From: Deltaproteobacteria bacterium HGW-Deltaproteobacteria-15
GTDB taxonomy: Bacteria > Desulfobacterota > DSM-4660 > Desulfatiglandales > HGW-15
NCBI GenBank assembly: GCA_002840535.1
Contig: PHBH01000009.1
Location: forward strand, 121,623 to 185,622
DNA length: 64,000 nucleotides
Direction of reading: 5' to 3'
This document shows positions 9,201 to 18,631 of the stretch, one piece after another. Every line of letters begins with the position of its first letter. Position 1 is the first letter of the stretch. The position numbers and the translations under genes were made by a program. The notes beneath the pieces are model-generated. The model ran no database searches, had not been told where the DNA came from, and saw only the letters and a program-made list of their open reading frames with translations.

Positions 9201-10963
9201 GTCCTATGGCGGCCGGAATCGTCGGCCTCAATGAGTCCCAGATCGAGACTCTTGAATCCATCGTACAGAATCTCAGGAAAAATCAACCGTTGTTCGATGC
9301 ACTGGTCAAGTCCTTCCTCCTCAACGGCATCGGGCTCCATCCCTTGCTGAGGCAAAAGTACGAAGCCGAGATCCATCCTTCCGATCATGGCCAGGCCGGG
9401 GCGTTGATCCTCCAAAAAGAGCAACTATCTAAAAGATACGACATGAGCGATCCCGCTTACACGTACCTGGTTCAGCTCATCAGACATCAGGATCTCCTCC
9501 ATCATATGATCAAGGGGGAATTTTCTTTCTACGCCCTTGAGGACGTGGTCGAGTTGAAGGACAAGGATCTCTTCGATGCCATCTTTCTCAGCTCCTTTAT
9601 CATGTTCTACGCTACGGATGAAGACATGATCATGGAGGAACTGGCAACAAGACTCCTCCAATTCAGAGTCCTGTGCCACAGGATTATCGCAGGAGAGACG
9701 AAAGCGGAAAAACATCTCGATGAGGTGTACGCAGTCAAAGGACATCTGTTCAAGTCCCTGGAGGCGTTTCATCGGGAAGGGGTTAACCGGGCCATGGCCT
9801 CGTCAGTCCATCTGGAGTCCTTCGAACGGTTGGAATCGGAAAGGTCCGATTATCTCGAAGCCGGGAAGATGATTTATGCCCTCGAGAGAATTTTCAGACT
9901 CCGGGGGGTACGCTATGTGGAGTTCGCCGACCTTGCCCATTTCATGGCCAGGGTTCCGCTGAAATATATCTATCGAAAGAGAAGACATCTGGGAATTGGA
10001 TACGCGACCTTCGAAAAGGAACTTTTCGAAGCGAAGAGGATGTACAGGAGCCTGCAGGAATGCCCTGAGCAGGTGCGGCATTTTATCCTCCAGCGGCTGG
10101 TGACCGATGAGATTCGCATTTTCGGCTTCGAAAGGGTGAGCGCCTTTTTGAATTACGCGAACCAGATGAAGATTCTCTGGATTGGGCTCACCGGGGCGGG
10201 AAGATTTACAAAAGGTTCCGCGCCGGTCTGCCTGGACTTTCTGCGGCTGGGGACGGTAATCGCGAAACGTTACGAGGCCGTGAATGATTTTCTGACCAGA
10301 CTCCCTTCCTGGAGCGGTTCGACTCCGATCCTGGATGTAGACGCCTTATCCGGCGCTGAATCCGGCATCGTCCTCAGAAAAAGAGAGAACCTGCGGGTGT
10401 TGTCCATTGACTTTATCGACCCGGTGGATATTTCCCGAAAAAGCTCTTACATGAAGGCTATTACGGACGAGGAACAGCTCAAGAACTATTTCCATTACAC
10501 CCTCCGTTCCCTGAGAGAGCACCCCTTTTACACAGAAGACTACGAGATTGAGTTTGAAAAGACCTTCAACAGGCAGCTGAAGGAAATCACGGATCAGATG
10601 CTCAATCAGGTGAAACGCCAAATCGAACAATTGAAGGAGTTCTCTGAAATCAGAAATTTGGTTGCAGACTTGATGAATCGTTCTCTGGAGATCGGCTTCA
10701 CGGAAGAACAGAAACATCGCCTGGGCGATCTCTATGAACTTCGCAAAGACGAACTCAAACGGGAAAAACTGGAGGAGATCGAATCTCTTCTGAAGAGGAT
10801 CAAGGGAATTCATGAGCTGAGGGATTACTGGGACAGCATCAAGTGGTATCTTTCAGGAAATCGCGAGTTCCTGGGGAAAGAATTTGAAATGCTCGTAGCG
10901 AGAAGATTCGACGAGGCGATGAAACGGATTCAGGCAACGGGTCAGCCACTAAGAAGGACATAG
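6242..10963 (+). CDS. Giant 1573-residue protein of unknown function
   Basis: I do not recognise this protein as a named family. Residues about 155-270 resemble a class I methyltransferase fold: a degenerate motif I (IGLVTHADDQ), an acidic strand DLVILS, then ILGKVHRLLKPGGEIFII. The usual GxGxG is missing, so methyl transfer is doubtful. Residues about 1020-1140 resemble an HD-type phosphohydrolase: the HD dyad position reads N1028-G1029 (LLNGIGLHP), but H1045, H1049 (HPSDHGQAGA) and H1082 (LIRHQDLLHH) are in place. The rest is mostly helical and charged, and residues about 1420-1560 look coiled-coil. No signal peptide or membrane segment is seen. ATG 6242 has no clear ribosome site. cutA follows after 4 nt, suggesting one transcript. 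Confidence 0.85.
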   Translation: MESTESQSSESFLQEDPFGSIRFQEFESLGIDPEEIPAGTFAARKHPAKLLSRFGGNAYGFGFFELYDRLSPKDLQLLQSLSLQNQDQTRQAYKEINRIYRNLGLLTRFSSLGKPYYLIPHHLLASSLSIIRNKTEEISKIVDFHRKKYLKESHRIGLVTHADDQILNELTIRFKEHQFIALDSFDKLRSQGDTLDLVILSRDIYELLFENSFSPRSGGVISRKELEEHALYILGKVHRLLKPGGEIFIIAHRFPTTHNRAVRVVFRTEQEEKNFLLFTHIFKTRSRYRTRNGPQEVDSFDFQKFLNPPYVEAEEIDRLLRGKRITDVGTDDIHKLPYLDIPLQDHVSYDQEKSWSRLLNVYFSQIFLKPLVPESVREEWGRRFSTGAYLPSYMLIYLGQKKAPQITLEELKRDIAGSSLSGCPLPLLDHDRDSFDYVIKTLEVLRKIKSGGYQESPQILLDRLKEPLENKRRRYGTLSHVLRLMAKKARFQRIQSFLNPGRIEGNKTRVLENLETLSLFGFPPGELKEIFLIVVGHTSMGRVLSGKMSEKSLEPVTDLARAMEPQQALSFLRYCRLMSMAETSASKKASLEAEEVAELFGTYEDMVRVVTNRDMDWERLLEERTGALGGIRSQAIRKVLKMMNHFHFLSNWAELSSKGEMEKESLADYDDAKLAEIEKVIRLVGVIDRFEKTYFKGDPLKASVFYRRFLNSEFHGTSGIFGRLDSELVFPLLWITVNVTRKEVINFNPIFSGLDPSGIELHLTRLVEAVGAINPKYLDPQTLEQFSEHLYQDESSFILGTGFRLRTNRETGGMDVHFVDMEEDLQTLELLTRTFRGKRPSETSAVELQRLERVFANVEGFFQSHVKLLSHDEPDLKMPERERDWFRRAQTLREIVRYDLNHALFEPQTIHTELDVLVRYCPALLEFLIPEVMAVDRMMTPDRQTGTGTLIEGILARAKKLQALMKSDRMSFQDSRLLQKAAQREFGPMAAGIVGLNESQIETLESIVQNLRKNQPLFDALVKSFLLNGIGLHPLLRQKYEAEIHPSDHGQAGALILQKEQLSKRYDMSDPAYTYLVQLIRHQDLLHHMIKGEFSFYALEDVVELKDKDLFDAIFLSSFIMFYATDEDMIMEELATRLLQFRVLCHRIIAGETKAEKHLDEVYAVKGHLFKSLEAFHREGVNRAMASSVHLESFERLESERSDYLEAGKMIYALERIFRLRGVRYVEFADLAHFMARVPLKYIYRKRRHLGIGYATFEKELFEAKRMYRSLQECPEQVRHFILQRLVTDEIRIFGFERVSAFLNYANQMKILWIGLTGAGRFTKGSAPVCLDFLRLGTVIAKRYEAVNDFLTRLPSWSGSTPILDVDALSGAESGIVLRKRENLRVLSIDFIDPVDISRKSSYMKAITDEEQLKNYFHYTLRSLREHPFYTEDYEIEFEKTFNRQLKEITDQMLNQVKRQIEQLKEFSEIRNLVADLMNRSLEIGFTEEQKHRLGDLYELRKDELKREKLEEIESLLKRIKGIHELRDYWDSIKWYLSGNREFLGKEFEMLVARRFDEAMKRIQATGQPLRRT

Positions 10964-10967
10964 ATCA

Positions 10968-11288
10968 ATGACCGATTTCATCCAGGTCTTCACCACGATG
11001 GACAAGGAAGAGGATGCCCGGAAAATAGGCAGGCTGATGGTCGAAAGAAAACTCGCCGCCTGCGTCCAGATCCTTGGTCCTATTTTGAGCATCTACCGGT
11101 GGAAAGGCAAGGTGGAGGAGGCAAAGGAGTGGCTCTGCATTTTCAAGAGCCGACAGGGCCTCTTCCAAAAACTGGAGGAAGGGATCAGGAGCGGCCATCC
11201 TTATGAAGTCCCTGAGATCGTCTCCCTGCCCATCGAATCGGGAAGCCGTGACTATCTGAACTGGCTTCGTGACGAGACGCCGGAATAA
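10968..11288 (+). CDS. cutA: CutA1 divalent-cation tolerance protein
   Basis: The 106-residue protein has the CutA signature throughout: an N-terminal FTTMDKEEDARKIGR, then KLAACVQI, SIYRWKGKVEE, HPYEVPEIV and the late YLNWLRDET. The family length is about 105-115 residues. CutA forms a very stable trimer with a ferredoxin-like fold; it was linked to copper tolerance in E. coli, but its biochemical role is still unclear. It starts 4 nt after the stop of the giant upstream gene, so the two are probably co-transcribed, which is a possible functional hint for that unknown protein. Confidence 0.95.
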   Translation: MTDFIQVFTTMDKEEDARKIGRLMVERKLAACVQILGPILSIYRWKGKVEEAKEWLCIFKSRQGLFQKLEEGIRSGHPYEVPEIVSLPIESGSRDYLNWLRDETPE

Positions 11289-11334
11289 GACTTACCCGAA
11301 ATGTCCCGAGGTGCTCAAACAGTGCAAGCGAAGC

Positions 11335-12642
11335 TCAATCCTGCGGATTGTCCCATGATTCGTACCTGATATGCAGGTCTCTTTGTGGGAAGGGGATTTG
11401 GATGTTGTGCTTCTTGAATGAATCCCATATAGCCACCCGAACATTGCTGCTCACGTTCGAAATGCCGTTTTCAGGATCTTTGATCCATATTCGCAATTCC
11501 ATATCTATGGAACTGCTCCCGAAGTCCTTGAGTTGGCAAACGGGGTGAGGATCTTCGAGCACGCGGTCGACCTTCGCCGCAGCCTCCATAATCAGCCGCA
11601 TCACCTCGTGAACGTCCGAGTCGTATGAGACACCCACGCCGATCCTGAGCCTGACCGTCTTGTCCGTGTAAGACCAGTTGATGACCCGGTTGGTGATGAG
11701 GTCTTCATTCGGAATGATGTATTCCGTGTTGTCCCTGGTAACGACAGAGACATAGCGTGCTCCAAGGGACTGTATGCGCCCATAAGTCTGTCCCACCTCG
11801 ATGACGTCACCCGGTTTGATGGATCGGTCGAGCAGGAGGATCAGACCGCTCACGAGGTTGGAAACCACCTTCTGCAGGCCGAACCCTATGCCGACGCCGA
11901 TAGCGCCTCCAAAAAACGCGAAGGCCGTCAAATGGATCCCCAAGCTGCTGAGGGTGGCCACCACTGCAGTCACAAGAAGAGTGATCTTGAGAGCCTTTGA
12001 AAGCAGCACCTGGATGGAAGGAGTGAGACCCTTAACATCTTTTATTCTTTTCTCCAGCAATACCGATGCGCCTAGTGCCAGGCGTAAGAGCAACGCCAGA
12101 AGCACTACGGTCTTCATCAGCAGCAGGACGGAAATACGGGCCTCTCCCAGCTGAATCGCCACACTGTCCAGGAAGGCCAGTGTCGGCTGCAGCAGCGAGA
12201 AGATGTTCAGGGCGGCGATGATCCATGCAACAGCGGCAATGAACCGTGCGATGTTTGGTTCCCGGACAAAGGAAGTGACAAGCCGGATAAGCACCCATGC
12301 GGTCAAAAGACTCGCTGCGGTCTTAAGGATACGGGCCGGTTCCTCGAAATGGCGAAAGGCAGCATACGCCGATATGAGGATCACAATGGAAAAAATGTGT
12401 TTGGATAGTGAGCCGATGGCATTGACAAACCGTCCAAGGGAATGATCCCGCCAGGTCCGTCTCTCGACATAGCGCGAAACCCATGCCTTTATCGGTCTGG
12501 CTGCCAGCCAGCCTGCGCCCAGGGCCACAACCAATGCAAATAGTTCGAGCGCGCTGCTGAGGACAAGCACTTCTTCCAGCATCCACTCTTGGACGGAGAG
12601 AAGGAGGGTCGACCAGTATTCAGGTTGGAGGTATTTGTCCAT
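11335..12642 (-). CDS. MscS-family mechanosensitive ion channel
   Basis: The 435-residue protein has several N-terminal membrane segments, then the pore-lining helix region with small residues (FFGGAIGVGIGFGLQ) followed by the beta domain (KPGDVIEVGQTYGRIQSLG, TRDNTEYIIPNEDLITN) typical of MscS. The C-terminal alpha/beta domain is complete (VSYDSDVHEVMRLI to PFPQRDLHI). Such channels open when membrane tension rises and release solutes at osmotic down-shock. It is longer than E. coli MscS because of extra N-terminal membrane helices. ATG 12642 is clear. It stands alone, converging on cutA. Confidence 0.93.
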   Translation of the reverse strand: MDKYLQPEYWSTLLLSVQEWMLEEVLVLSSALELFALVVALGAGWLAARPIKAWVSRYVERRTWRDHSLGRFVNAIGSLSKHIFSIVILISAYAAFRHFEEPARILKTAASLLTAWVLIRLVTSFVREPNIARFIAAVAWIIAALNIFSLLQPTLAFLDSVAIQLGEARISVLLLMKTVVLLALLLRLALGASVLLEKRIKDVKGLTPSIQVLLSKALKITLLVTAVVATLSSLGIHLTAFAFFGGAIGVGIGFGLQKVVSNLVSGLILLLDRSIKPGDVIEVGQTYGRIQSLGARYVSVVTRDNTEYIIPNEDLITNRVINWSYTDKTVRLRIGVGVSYDSDVHEVMRLIMEAAAKVDRVLEDPHPVCQLKDFGSSSIDMELRIWIKDPENGISNVSSNVRVAIWDSFKKHNIQIPFPQRDLHIRYESWDNPQD

Positions 12643-12742
12643 CTAGACCTTTTCCACGATTTGATCCTAAAAATAAGAAACATCTCTTCAATTGCAAATG
12701 CTTCCTACGGGTATGTACGACCTCTACTTCTTCTTAAGGACT

Positions 12743-13240
12743 CTATTCGGCAAAAGAAACGCCCGTGAACCGCTGGAGATGGACCTGGCTCACTAGCCAG
12801 TCCCCACCGTCCCTGACCAGCTCCAGCTTGAGACGATAGAGGTCCGCGTTCTCCCCCACCGCTTCAAGCCATTTCTTCGGGTTCTCGTACAACTCTTTCA
12901 GTCCCGGAATGGAGGCTTCGTTCTTGACGATCAGAAAGGGGAGCGTGGCAGAACCGGTGCGGCGATCCGGCTTCACCTCCACGCCGGGTCGGGGGTAGAG
13001 CACCTTGAACTGGCCATAGTGATGAAAGGCCATGAACAGAATCCGCTTTGTCTCGCGCCGGTCCAGCTTGCCGGGAAGGGCAATGAAATCCTCTGTTGTG
13101 AGCTCGGATATTCCGCCTATATCGTGCGCTTCTCCCAGGCTCACCCCCTTCTTCACCACCTCGGTGATGGCGGTGACATCGTCTTTCGAGGAGCACGAGA
13201 CGACAAGGAGAAGAACTCCCAGCAGGAACATGTTCTTCAT
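12743..13240 (-). CDS. Hypothetical lipoprotein
   Basis: The 165-residue protein begins MKNMFLLGVLLLVVSC, a short signal peptide with a lipobox ending at Cys16, so it is probably lipidated and anchored in the outer or inner membrane. The mature part is a small mixed alpha/beta domain with conserved-looking aromatic and charged residues; it resembles in size the NTF2/SnoaL-like fold, but I cannot prove this. The ATG at 13240 is chosen over the TTG one codon upstream. It has no obvious partner; the neighbours are a MscS channel and a TMTC-like protein. Confidence 0.72.
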   Translation of the reverse strand: MKNMFLLGVLLLVVSCSSKDDVTAITEVVKKGVSLGEAHDIGGISELTTEDFIALPGKLDRRETKRILFMAFHHYGQFKVLYPRPGVEVKPDRRTGSATLPFLIVKNEASIPGLKELYENPKKWLEAVGENADLYRLKLELVRDGGDWLVSQVHLQRFTGVSFAE

Positions 13241-13370
13241 CAACCGTTCTCTTCCCTTCTTCGTTTAAAAGATCCAATCTTTCACGAATGTCCCACCAAT
13301 CACGGGATCCTTAATATCCGCAACTCTCTTTATCCGCAGACGCAATCAAATGATGCCAGCTCGGCAAAGA

Positions 13371-15176
13371 CTATCGACCAGCCGTCAGGAGCCTCACGGT
13401 TTCAAGATCCCGTTCGGCCTTTTCGAACTCTCCCATTTTCTTGTAAAGTCGCCCCCGGCTGAGATAGCCATGATGGCCATCCGGTTGAAGTTCAATGGCC
13501 CGGTCAAAGGCCTGTAATGCTCTCTGATATTCTCCCTGACCTTTCAGGCTTACGCCTAGATTCAACCACCCGCCAACACTCTTATAATCTAATCGAATAG
13601 CCTCTTCGGCCGCAGCCTGTGCCTCCTTCCATTTCGTTAATCCGATGTACGCCGCAGAAAGGTGCCAAAAAATGTGCGCATTTCCAGGTCCCTGCTCATT
13701 TCCAGGCGCCAGCGTAAGGTAGCTCCGATATGCATCGACTGCAATGTTGAATTGTCGCGCTCGCATGGCGCTGACAGCGAGGAGATAAAGAAGGCGCTCA
13801 CTTTCAGGTTCCAACGTATGGTAGCGGCGACATGCATCCGCCGCAACGTCGAATTGCCGTTCTCGGATGGCGGTGACAACCAGGTTCCACTGCGCCATCG
13901 GATGTGGAGGTTGAACAGCAGCGTTCTCCTTGGCCAACGTCAAATCATCGCTCCATACCTCATTGCGCAGCATGGTCAAATTTCCCAAGACCAGAATCAC
14001 AAGGGCCGCACTCACCTTCTTAGTCCAGAGTACTGAAATCCTGTCCTGAAGAATGCCACTCATCACCGCGACAATTGATGTTAAGAGAAAAGCCGATGGC
14101 ATATAGACAAAACGCTCGGCTATATGTATCTCCAACGGCACGATTCCAATAATTGGCAAAAGTGCGACCACAAAACAGCCGGAGGCAAGCATGGCCGTAT
14201 GCCATGGTTCACGCCGCCACCAGAACATCCGCCATTTCCAGGATCCGAATGCAATGAAAAAGGCGAACAGGAACCCAAGGCAAGTTTGCCATGCTGCTGG
14301 TGTTACATAGGATGCATAAGCGATCTGAGGCCAAGGGAAGATGATCATTTTGGCATAGAGCCAAACCAGATATGGCACTTTAATTATGCAATCTGCAAAG
14401 TGGCTTAATGTAAAGGGCACCTGCGCAATCCTGTCTAGGACATAAGATCGCCAGAGAACATATGCCAGGACTATCGTCAGTATGTAGGGGATGCGGAGAT
14501 AAAAACCGCTCCGCGACTCCTTGCTGGACCTTTGCAGGCAGAACCACGCTAGAAGAGGTGCTGTAACACTCATTTCTTTTGCCAGCAGGGCCAAAGGAAA
14601 AAGGATCCCAAAAATCAATGACCAGAGAGGTTTGGGGAATGTGAGCAACCAGAGCATCGAAAAGAGAAGAAGTGCGGAGAGAGGGTCAGCCATGGACGAT
14701 ATCCAGCTGACCGCTTCCGTATGAATCGGATGCACTGCGAAAAAAGCTGAAGTCAGTGCAGCGAGGGTTAGTTTACCGGTCCATCCTGCAAGCCATAAAA
14801 AAAGCATAACACAAGTAGCCGTATGGAATACCACTGAGAGCATATGGTAAAAGAAGGGATCTGCTCCTACTGCCTGGTAGAGCTTTGCGAAAATCCATGT
14901 CCGCAAAGGGCGGTAGATCTTGTCATTATAATCTGTGACCTTGGAGAGCAGTTCCGGCTGTGTCAGGTAGTTCACAAAGCTGTGCGATTCGCTTATGCGG
15001 GGATTATCTTTGATGAAGTTGAAATCGTCCCAGACAAAAGGGAAGTCCAATGTGGCGGCATATACAATCATACTAAGCGCGACGATTATCAAGGCGTATA
15101 GATATCGCGGCGTTGCTGCCAATTCTCTTGAGCCCGCAGTGGAGTCTGATGGAAAGTCGGAGACCCGGTTCACCAT
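13371..15176 (-). CDS. Membrane glycosyltransferase-like protein with C-terminal TPRs (TMTC-like)
   Basis: The 601-residue protein has about ten membrane segments in residues 25-410 and at least four TPR units from about 425 to the end. Near the N-terminus it carries FPFVWDDFNFIKDN, and after the third segment HPIHTEAVSWISSMADPL. This arrangement, including the acidic first-loop motif, matches the TMTC family of GT-C fold glycosyltransferases, known in animals as O-mannosyltransferases and common but little studied in bacteria. A role in protein or lipid glycosylation in the cell envelope is inference. ATG 15176 starts the frame; the gene lies 93 nt after a hybrid histidine kinase on the same strand. 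Confidence 0.82.
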   Translation of the reverse strand: MVNRVSDFPSDSTAGSRELAATPRYLYALIIVALSMIVYAATLDFPFVWDDFNFIKDNPRISESHSFVNYLTQPELLSKVTDYNDKIYRPLRTWIFAKLYQAVGADPFFYHMLSVVFHTATCVMLFLWLAGWTGKLTLAALTSAFFAVHPIHTEAVSWISSMADPLSALLLFSMLWLLTFPKPLWSLIFGILFPLALLAKEMSVTAPLLAWFCLQRSSKESRSGFYLRIPYILTIVLAYVLWRSYVLDRIAQVPFTLSHFADCIIKVPYLVWLYAKMIIFPWPQIAYASYVTPAAWQTCLGFLFAFFIAFGSWKWRMFWWRREPWHTAMLASGCFVVALLPIIGIVPLEIHIAERFVYMPSAFLLTSIVAVMSGILQDRISVLWTKKVSAALVILVLGNLTMLRNEVWSDDLTLAKENAAVQPPHPMAQWNLVVTAIRERQFDVAADACRRYHTLEPESERLLYLLAVSAMRARQFNIAVDAYRSYLTLAPGNEQGPGNAHIFWHLSAAYIGLTKWKEAQAAAEEAIRLDYKSVGGWLNLGVSLKGQGEYQRALQAFDRAIELQPDGHHGYLSRGRLYKKMGEFEKAERDLETVRLLTAGR

Positions 15177-15269
15177 TTGACTGTAAACCCCGAAATCAAA
15201 TACGGCATCTGAGAGCGAGCAGGACGCCGGTAATAGGAACCGGGATGCTGTCAGGTCTGTTCAGCTTTG

Positions 15270-18131
15270 TCAAACCCCCGTTGCAGCGATCCTGGAGTAT
15301 TCCGCGAGTATCTTCAACAAATCCGCTTTCTTCAAGGGCTTGGTGAGGTAATCCGAGCACCCGGCATCGAGGCATTTCTGCCTGTCGTCAACGAGTGCAT
15401 GGGCCGTCAGGGCAATGATCGGCGTGGCATCCTTCCTGTTTTCCCTTTCCCATTTCCTGATCTCCCGGGTCGCCATATAGCCATCCATGACCGGCATACG
15501 CATGTCCATCAAAACAAGGTCATATTTCCCCGATACGAACTTATCGATGCCAACCCTGCCGTTTTCGCTGATGTCTAAGATGTGTGGCGTCTTTTTCAGA
15601 TAAGCCTTCATGACGATCTGATTTTCTTTTGCATCTTCCACCATAAGGATGTGCAGTGGACGAATTTCAGGGGGTTCTTCCTCCCGTTGCTCTTCGATTC
15701 CCTTTTCACTGGAAGGACCTTTCTTCCCCAACGCCCTTTGAACGGCATCTTTCAGATCTTCACGCTTGACCGGCTTGACAAGATAGATGGGGATGCCGAT
15801 CTCCCTGGCCCTCGAGATGTCTCTGCTGCTCTCTTCTGAAGTGAGCAGCATCAGTGTTTGGTTCATATGAGCAAACCGATCCTTTATCTTCCCGGCGGTT
15901 TCAAACCCGTCCATTCCAGGCAGCCTGCTGTCCAGAAGGATCAACAGGAAACTTTGATGGGCCTGTTCGGCCTCGGCAATGGCCTCCAGGCACTCCTGGC
16001 CGCTTCCTGCCTCTGAAACTTGCAGCCCCCAGGAAGAAAGCGTCTCCCTCAGAATGAGTCGGCTGGTGGCATTGTCATCGACCACCAGGGCGCGAGTTCC
16101 TTTCATTTCCAGCGCCGTCATCTCTTTGAGTGCAGGTTGACGGTCGATTCGGAACCGGGCAGTAAAATAAAAGGTGCTTCCGCTCTCCGGGTTGCTCTCG
16201 ACCCAGATATCGCCGCCCATCATTTTCACAATACGCCGGGAGATGGTCAGCCCCAGACCGGTACCCCCATATTTCCGGGTAGTGGTGGCATCGGCCTGGG
16301 TGAAGGTCTCGAAAATGATCGCCTGCTTGTCCTTTGGGATGCCGATCCCGGTGTCCCGGACCGAGAACTGAAGTTCCACCTGATCGGAACCCCACGCACG
16401 CGGCCTCACCTCCAGGACAATTTCGCCCTTGTGGGTGAATTTTACCGCGTTTCCAAGAAGATTGAGCAGTACCTGCCGAAGCCTGACAGGGTCTCCTAGA
16501 AGATGAACAGGGGTATCGGGCAATACGCGACAGAGCAGTTCCAGGTTTTTCCCGTGAGCTCTCAGGGCCACCAGTTTGCTGATGTTCTCAGCGATCTCCA
16601 GGACATTAAAACCGGTCTCTTCCAGTTCGATATGTCCTGCCTCTATCTTGGATAGATCCAGGATATCATTGATCAGCTCAAGCAACCCTTCGCCCGAGCT
16701 GCTGAGGAGTTGGACATACTTTTTCTGTTCGGGGTTTAAAGGCGATTCCTGGAGGAGATCGGTCATTCCTAGAATGGCGTTCATGGGGGTGCGGATTTCA
16801 TGGCTCATGATGGCCAGAAACTCGCTCTTTGCCCTTGTTGCCATTTCAGCTGCCTTGGCATCATGCTCCGCAACGAGCTTCTCTTCTTTCAAGCGGCTTT
16901 CGCTCTCGGCAAGCGCCTTTCGCTCTTCCTTGAGTTCCCTTATCCTCGCGGCCAGGCCCAGGGACAGCAGTATAGACTCCAGCGCCGTGCCGATAAGAAT
17001 AGAATTTCTGGCCCAGTACTCGCCCTGCAAGGGCCCCAGTTCCTGAATGGCAAAGATCGTAAAGGCCGCGGCGAGCGTTCCCCACGCGACCAGAAAGTAG
17101 CGGGCAGGCGCAAAGCCTCGGCGCAGGCTGACGATGCCTGCGGTCAGGGCCACCCAGGGTGAAAAAATGCTGCTCCCCACGGCCAGCCAACGGCCGATCC
17201 AGGTCAGTTTCATCAGGCCGACACCGGTGAGGCACAGGCCATAGAAGAAGCCGGCCAGGAGGAGTTTGTCGATCAGGGGAGAGAAGCGAGGCATATTGAG
17301 AAAATCACGCATGAACAGATAGGCAAAGGCGATGAACAGCCCCATGCTGCCCCACAAAATCATGATGAATGTCTCAAGCCCAAAGTCCCACAGGGCCGCT
17401 GCCTGGCCGTGCAGGAAGGTCAGGCTGAGAAGAGCGAAAAAGATGTAGCTGACATAATAGAAATAGGCCCGATCACGAAGCGATACGGCGATGAACAAAT
17501 TATAGAGGATCATACTGAACAGGACGCCATAGCAAAGGGCGAAGAGGTAATTCTCCCTGGCGGTCTGGCTCATGAAGGCGGGTAGAGACCAGGCGTAAAA
17601 GCGTTGGGGGTTTACCCCCCTGGTTACCACGCGAATGTAATAGGTGGCCGGCCCATCGTCCACTCGAGGCAACGTGAAAACGAAAAATCGATTGAACAAT
17701 TCACGAGTGCCTGATGGACGATCGAGGCCTGTTTTTACCGCATCCCATCCATCAAGGGTTGGTCTGTAGAGGTCTATTGCGGGCAGGTAGACATAGTCGG
17801 TGGAAAGGACCCAGGTGGTTTTTGCCGCAGCGCTCCCCTTCGGTGCGAGGACGGTGAACCGGAGCCAATGTGCCTGCAGATCCGGGGAGGGAACCGAAAA
17901 GGCCGGCCCGGACAGTGGCTTGAAACGCTCGCGCCAGGACGCTGTGCTGACCTGATCGATGGTCAGCCCGGTTCCCTCACCATCCAGGACCTCCAGATAT
18001 GGGGCCAGGTCATAGCGGTCCGCGTCCCCCAGCACCAGCACGCGACCGTTCTCGCCGGACCAGGCAGGTGCGCCGGCACTCAGCAGGAACATCAGATAAA
18101 GAAAGAAAATTTTACCAAAGCGAACAGTCAT
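15270..18131 (-). CDS. Hybrid sensor histidine kinase with 7TMR-DISM input and two receiver domains
   Basis: The 953-residue protein reads as signal peptide (1-25), a periplasmic 7TMR-DISMED2-like beta domain (about 40-190), seven membrane helices (about 195-400), a coiled coil, HisKA with [19 protein letters not shown] (phospho-acceptor His444), HATPase with DTGIGIPKD and GTGLGLTI boxes, a first receiver domain ([28 protein letters not shown]) and a second one ([28 protein letters not shown]). All catalytic residues appear present. The 7TMR-DISM input is thought to sense small carbohydrate-like or other extracellular ligands. No output regulator is adjacent. It starts at ATG 18131, divergent from the downstream peptidase gene. 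Confidence 0.95.
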   Translation of the reverse strand: MTVRFGKIFFLYLMFLLSAGAPAWSGENGRVLVLGDADRYDLAPYLEVLDGEGTGLTIDQVSTASWRERFKPLSGPAFSVPSPDLQAHWLRFTVLAPKGSAAAKTTWVLSTDYVYLPAIDLYRPTLDGWDAVKTGLDRPSGTRELFNRFFVFTLPRVDDGPATYYIRVVTRGVNPQRFYAWSLPAFMSQTARENYLFALCYGVLFSMILYNLFIAVSLRDRAYFYYVSYIFFALLSLTFLHGQAAALWDFGLETFIMILWGSMGLFIAFAYLFMRDFLNMPRFSPLIDKLLLAGFFYGLCLTGVGLMKLTWIGRWLAVGSSIFSPWVALTAGIVSLRRGFAPARYFLVAWGTLAAAFTIFAIQELGPLQGEYWARNSILIGTALESILLSLGLAARIRELKEERKALAESESRLKEEKLVAEHDAKAAEMATRAKSEFLAIMSHEIRTPMNAILGMTDLLQESPLNPEQKKYVQLLSSSGEGLLELINDILDLSKIEAGHIELEETGFNVLEIAENISKLVALRAHGKNLELLCRVLPDTPVHLLGDPVRLRQVLLNLLGNAVKFTHKGEIVLEVRPRAWGSDQVELQFSVRDTGIGIPKDKQAIIFETFTQADATTTRKYGGTGLGLTISRRIVKMMGGDIWVESNPESGSTFYFTARFRIDRQPALKEMTALEMKGTRALVVDDNATSRLILRETLSSWGLQVSEAGSGQECLEAIAEAEQAHQSFLLILLDSRLPGMDGFETAGKIKDRFAHMNQTLMLLTSEESSRDISRAREIGIPIYLVKPVKREDLKDAVQRALGKKGPSSEKGIEEQREEEPPEIRPLHILMVEDAKENQIVMKAYLKKTPHILDISENGRVGIDKFVSGKYDLVLMDMRMPVMDGYMATREIRKWERENRKDATPIIALTAHALVDDRQKCLDAGCSDYLTKPLKKADLLKILAEYSRIAATGV

Positions 18132-18430
18132 GGCCTTTCACCGGGAGCAAGGGCATATTCCAACCGGATATGTCCTGCATGATCGATGAAGATTTCCAGG
18201 TGGCGGCTGGAGCATAAACAAAGGCGGCTTGTATGTCAAAGGGACTTTGGAGTTGGGACCTTAGGGTTGCAGTACGGAATGGGGTAAGTCAAGAGAGCGG
18301 GTGGACGCGTTCGTAGTATCTGCACAACCTCGACAATGCCTTTGCCGCCCGGAGCATCGGCGGTGAGAATTGTTGATTGTCTTCGGATCCGGAAATCTTT
18401 TCATTCTGCTGTCGCACGTTGGATTTTGTG
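18132..18430. other. Intergenic region between divergent genes
   Basis: This stretch forms the first 300 nt of a 500-nt gap between the hybrid kinase (minus) and the peptidase gene (plus). I see no gene, strong hairpin or repeat in it. The rest of the gap carries a promoter and a direct repeat listed separately. Confidence 0.5.
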
Positions 18431-18459
18431 TTGACAGCAATGAACCCTTTACCTAGACT
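18431..18459 (+). promoter_or_regulatory. Sigma-70-like promoter for the PBP7-like peptidase
   Basis: A perfect -35 TTGACA (18431-18436) is followed after exactly 17 nt by TAGACT (18454-18459), matching 4 of 6 positions of the -10 consensus. It lies about 170 nt upstream of the TTG start at 18632. Confidence 0.55.
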
Positions 18460-18534
18460 CCCGCCGCAAGTGGGAGGTTCTGTTTCGGTTCAACTTCTCA
18501 ATTGTAGGACATCAGGTTATCACCAGGTTCGGGT

Positions 18535-18567
18535 CTGATTCTTGCATTCTCCTGATTCTTGCATTCT
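18535..18567 (+). repeat. Tandem 16-nt direct repeat in the peptidase leader
   Basis: CTGATTCTTGCATTCT occurs at 18535-18550 and again at 18552-18567, one base apart, between the promoter and the peptidase start. It could be a pair of binding sites or a simple duplication; nothing else supports a function. Confidence 0.6.
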
Positions 18568-18631
18568 TATCGATACCCGGTTCCTGTTCTCCGGTACCAT
18601 CTCCTGAAGAACGAATAGGAGTTCTCATCAT

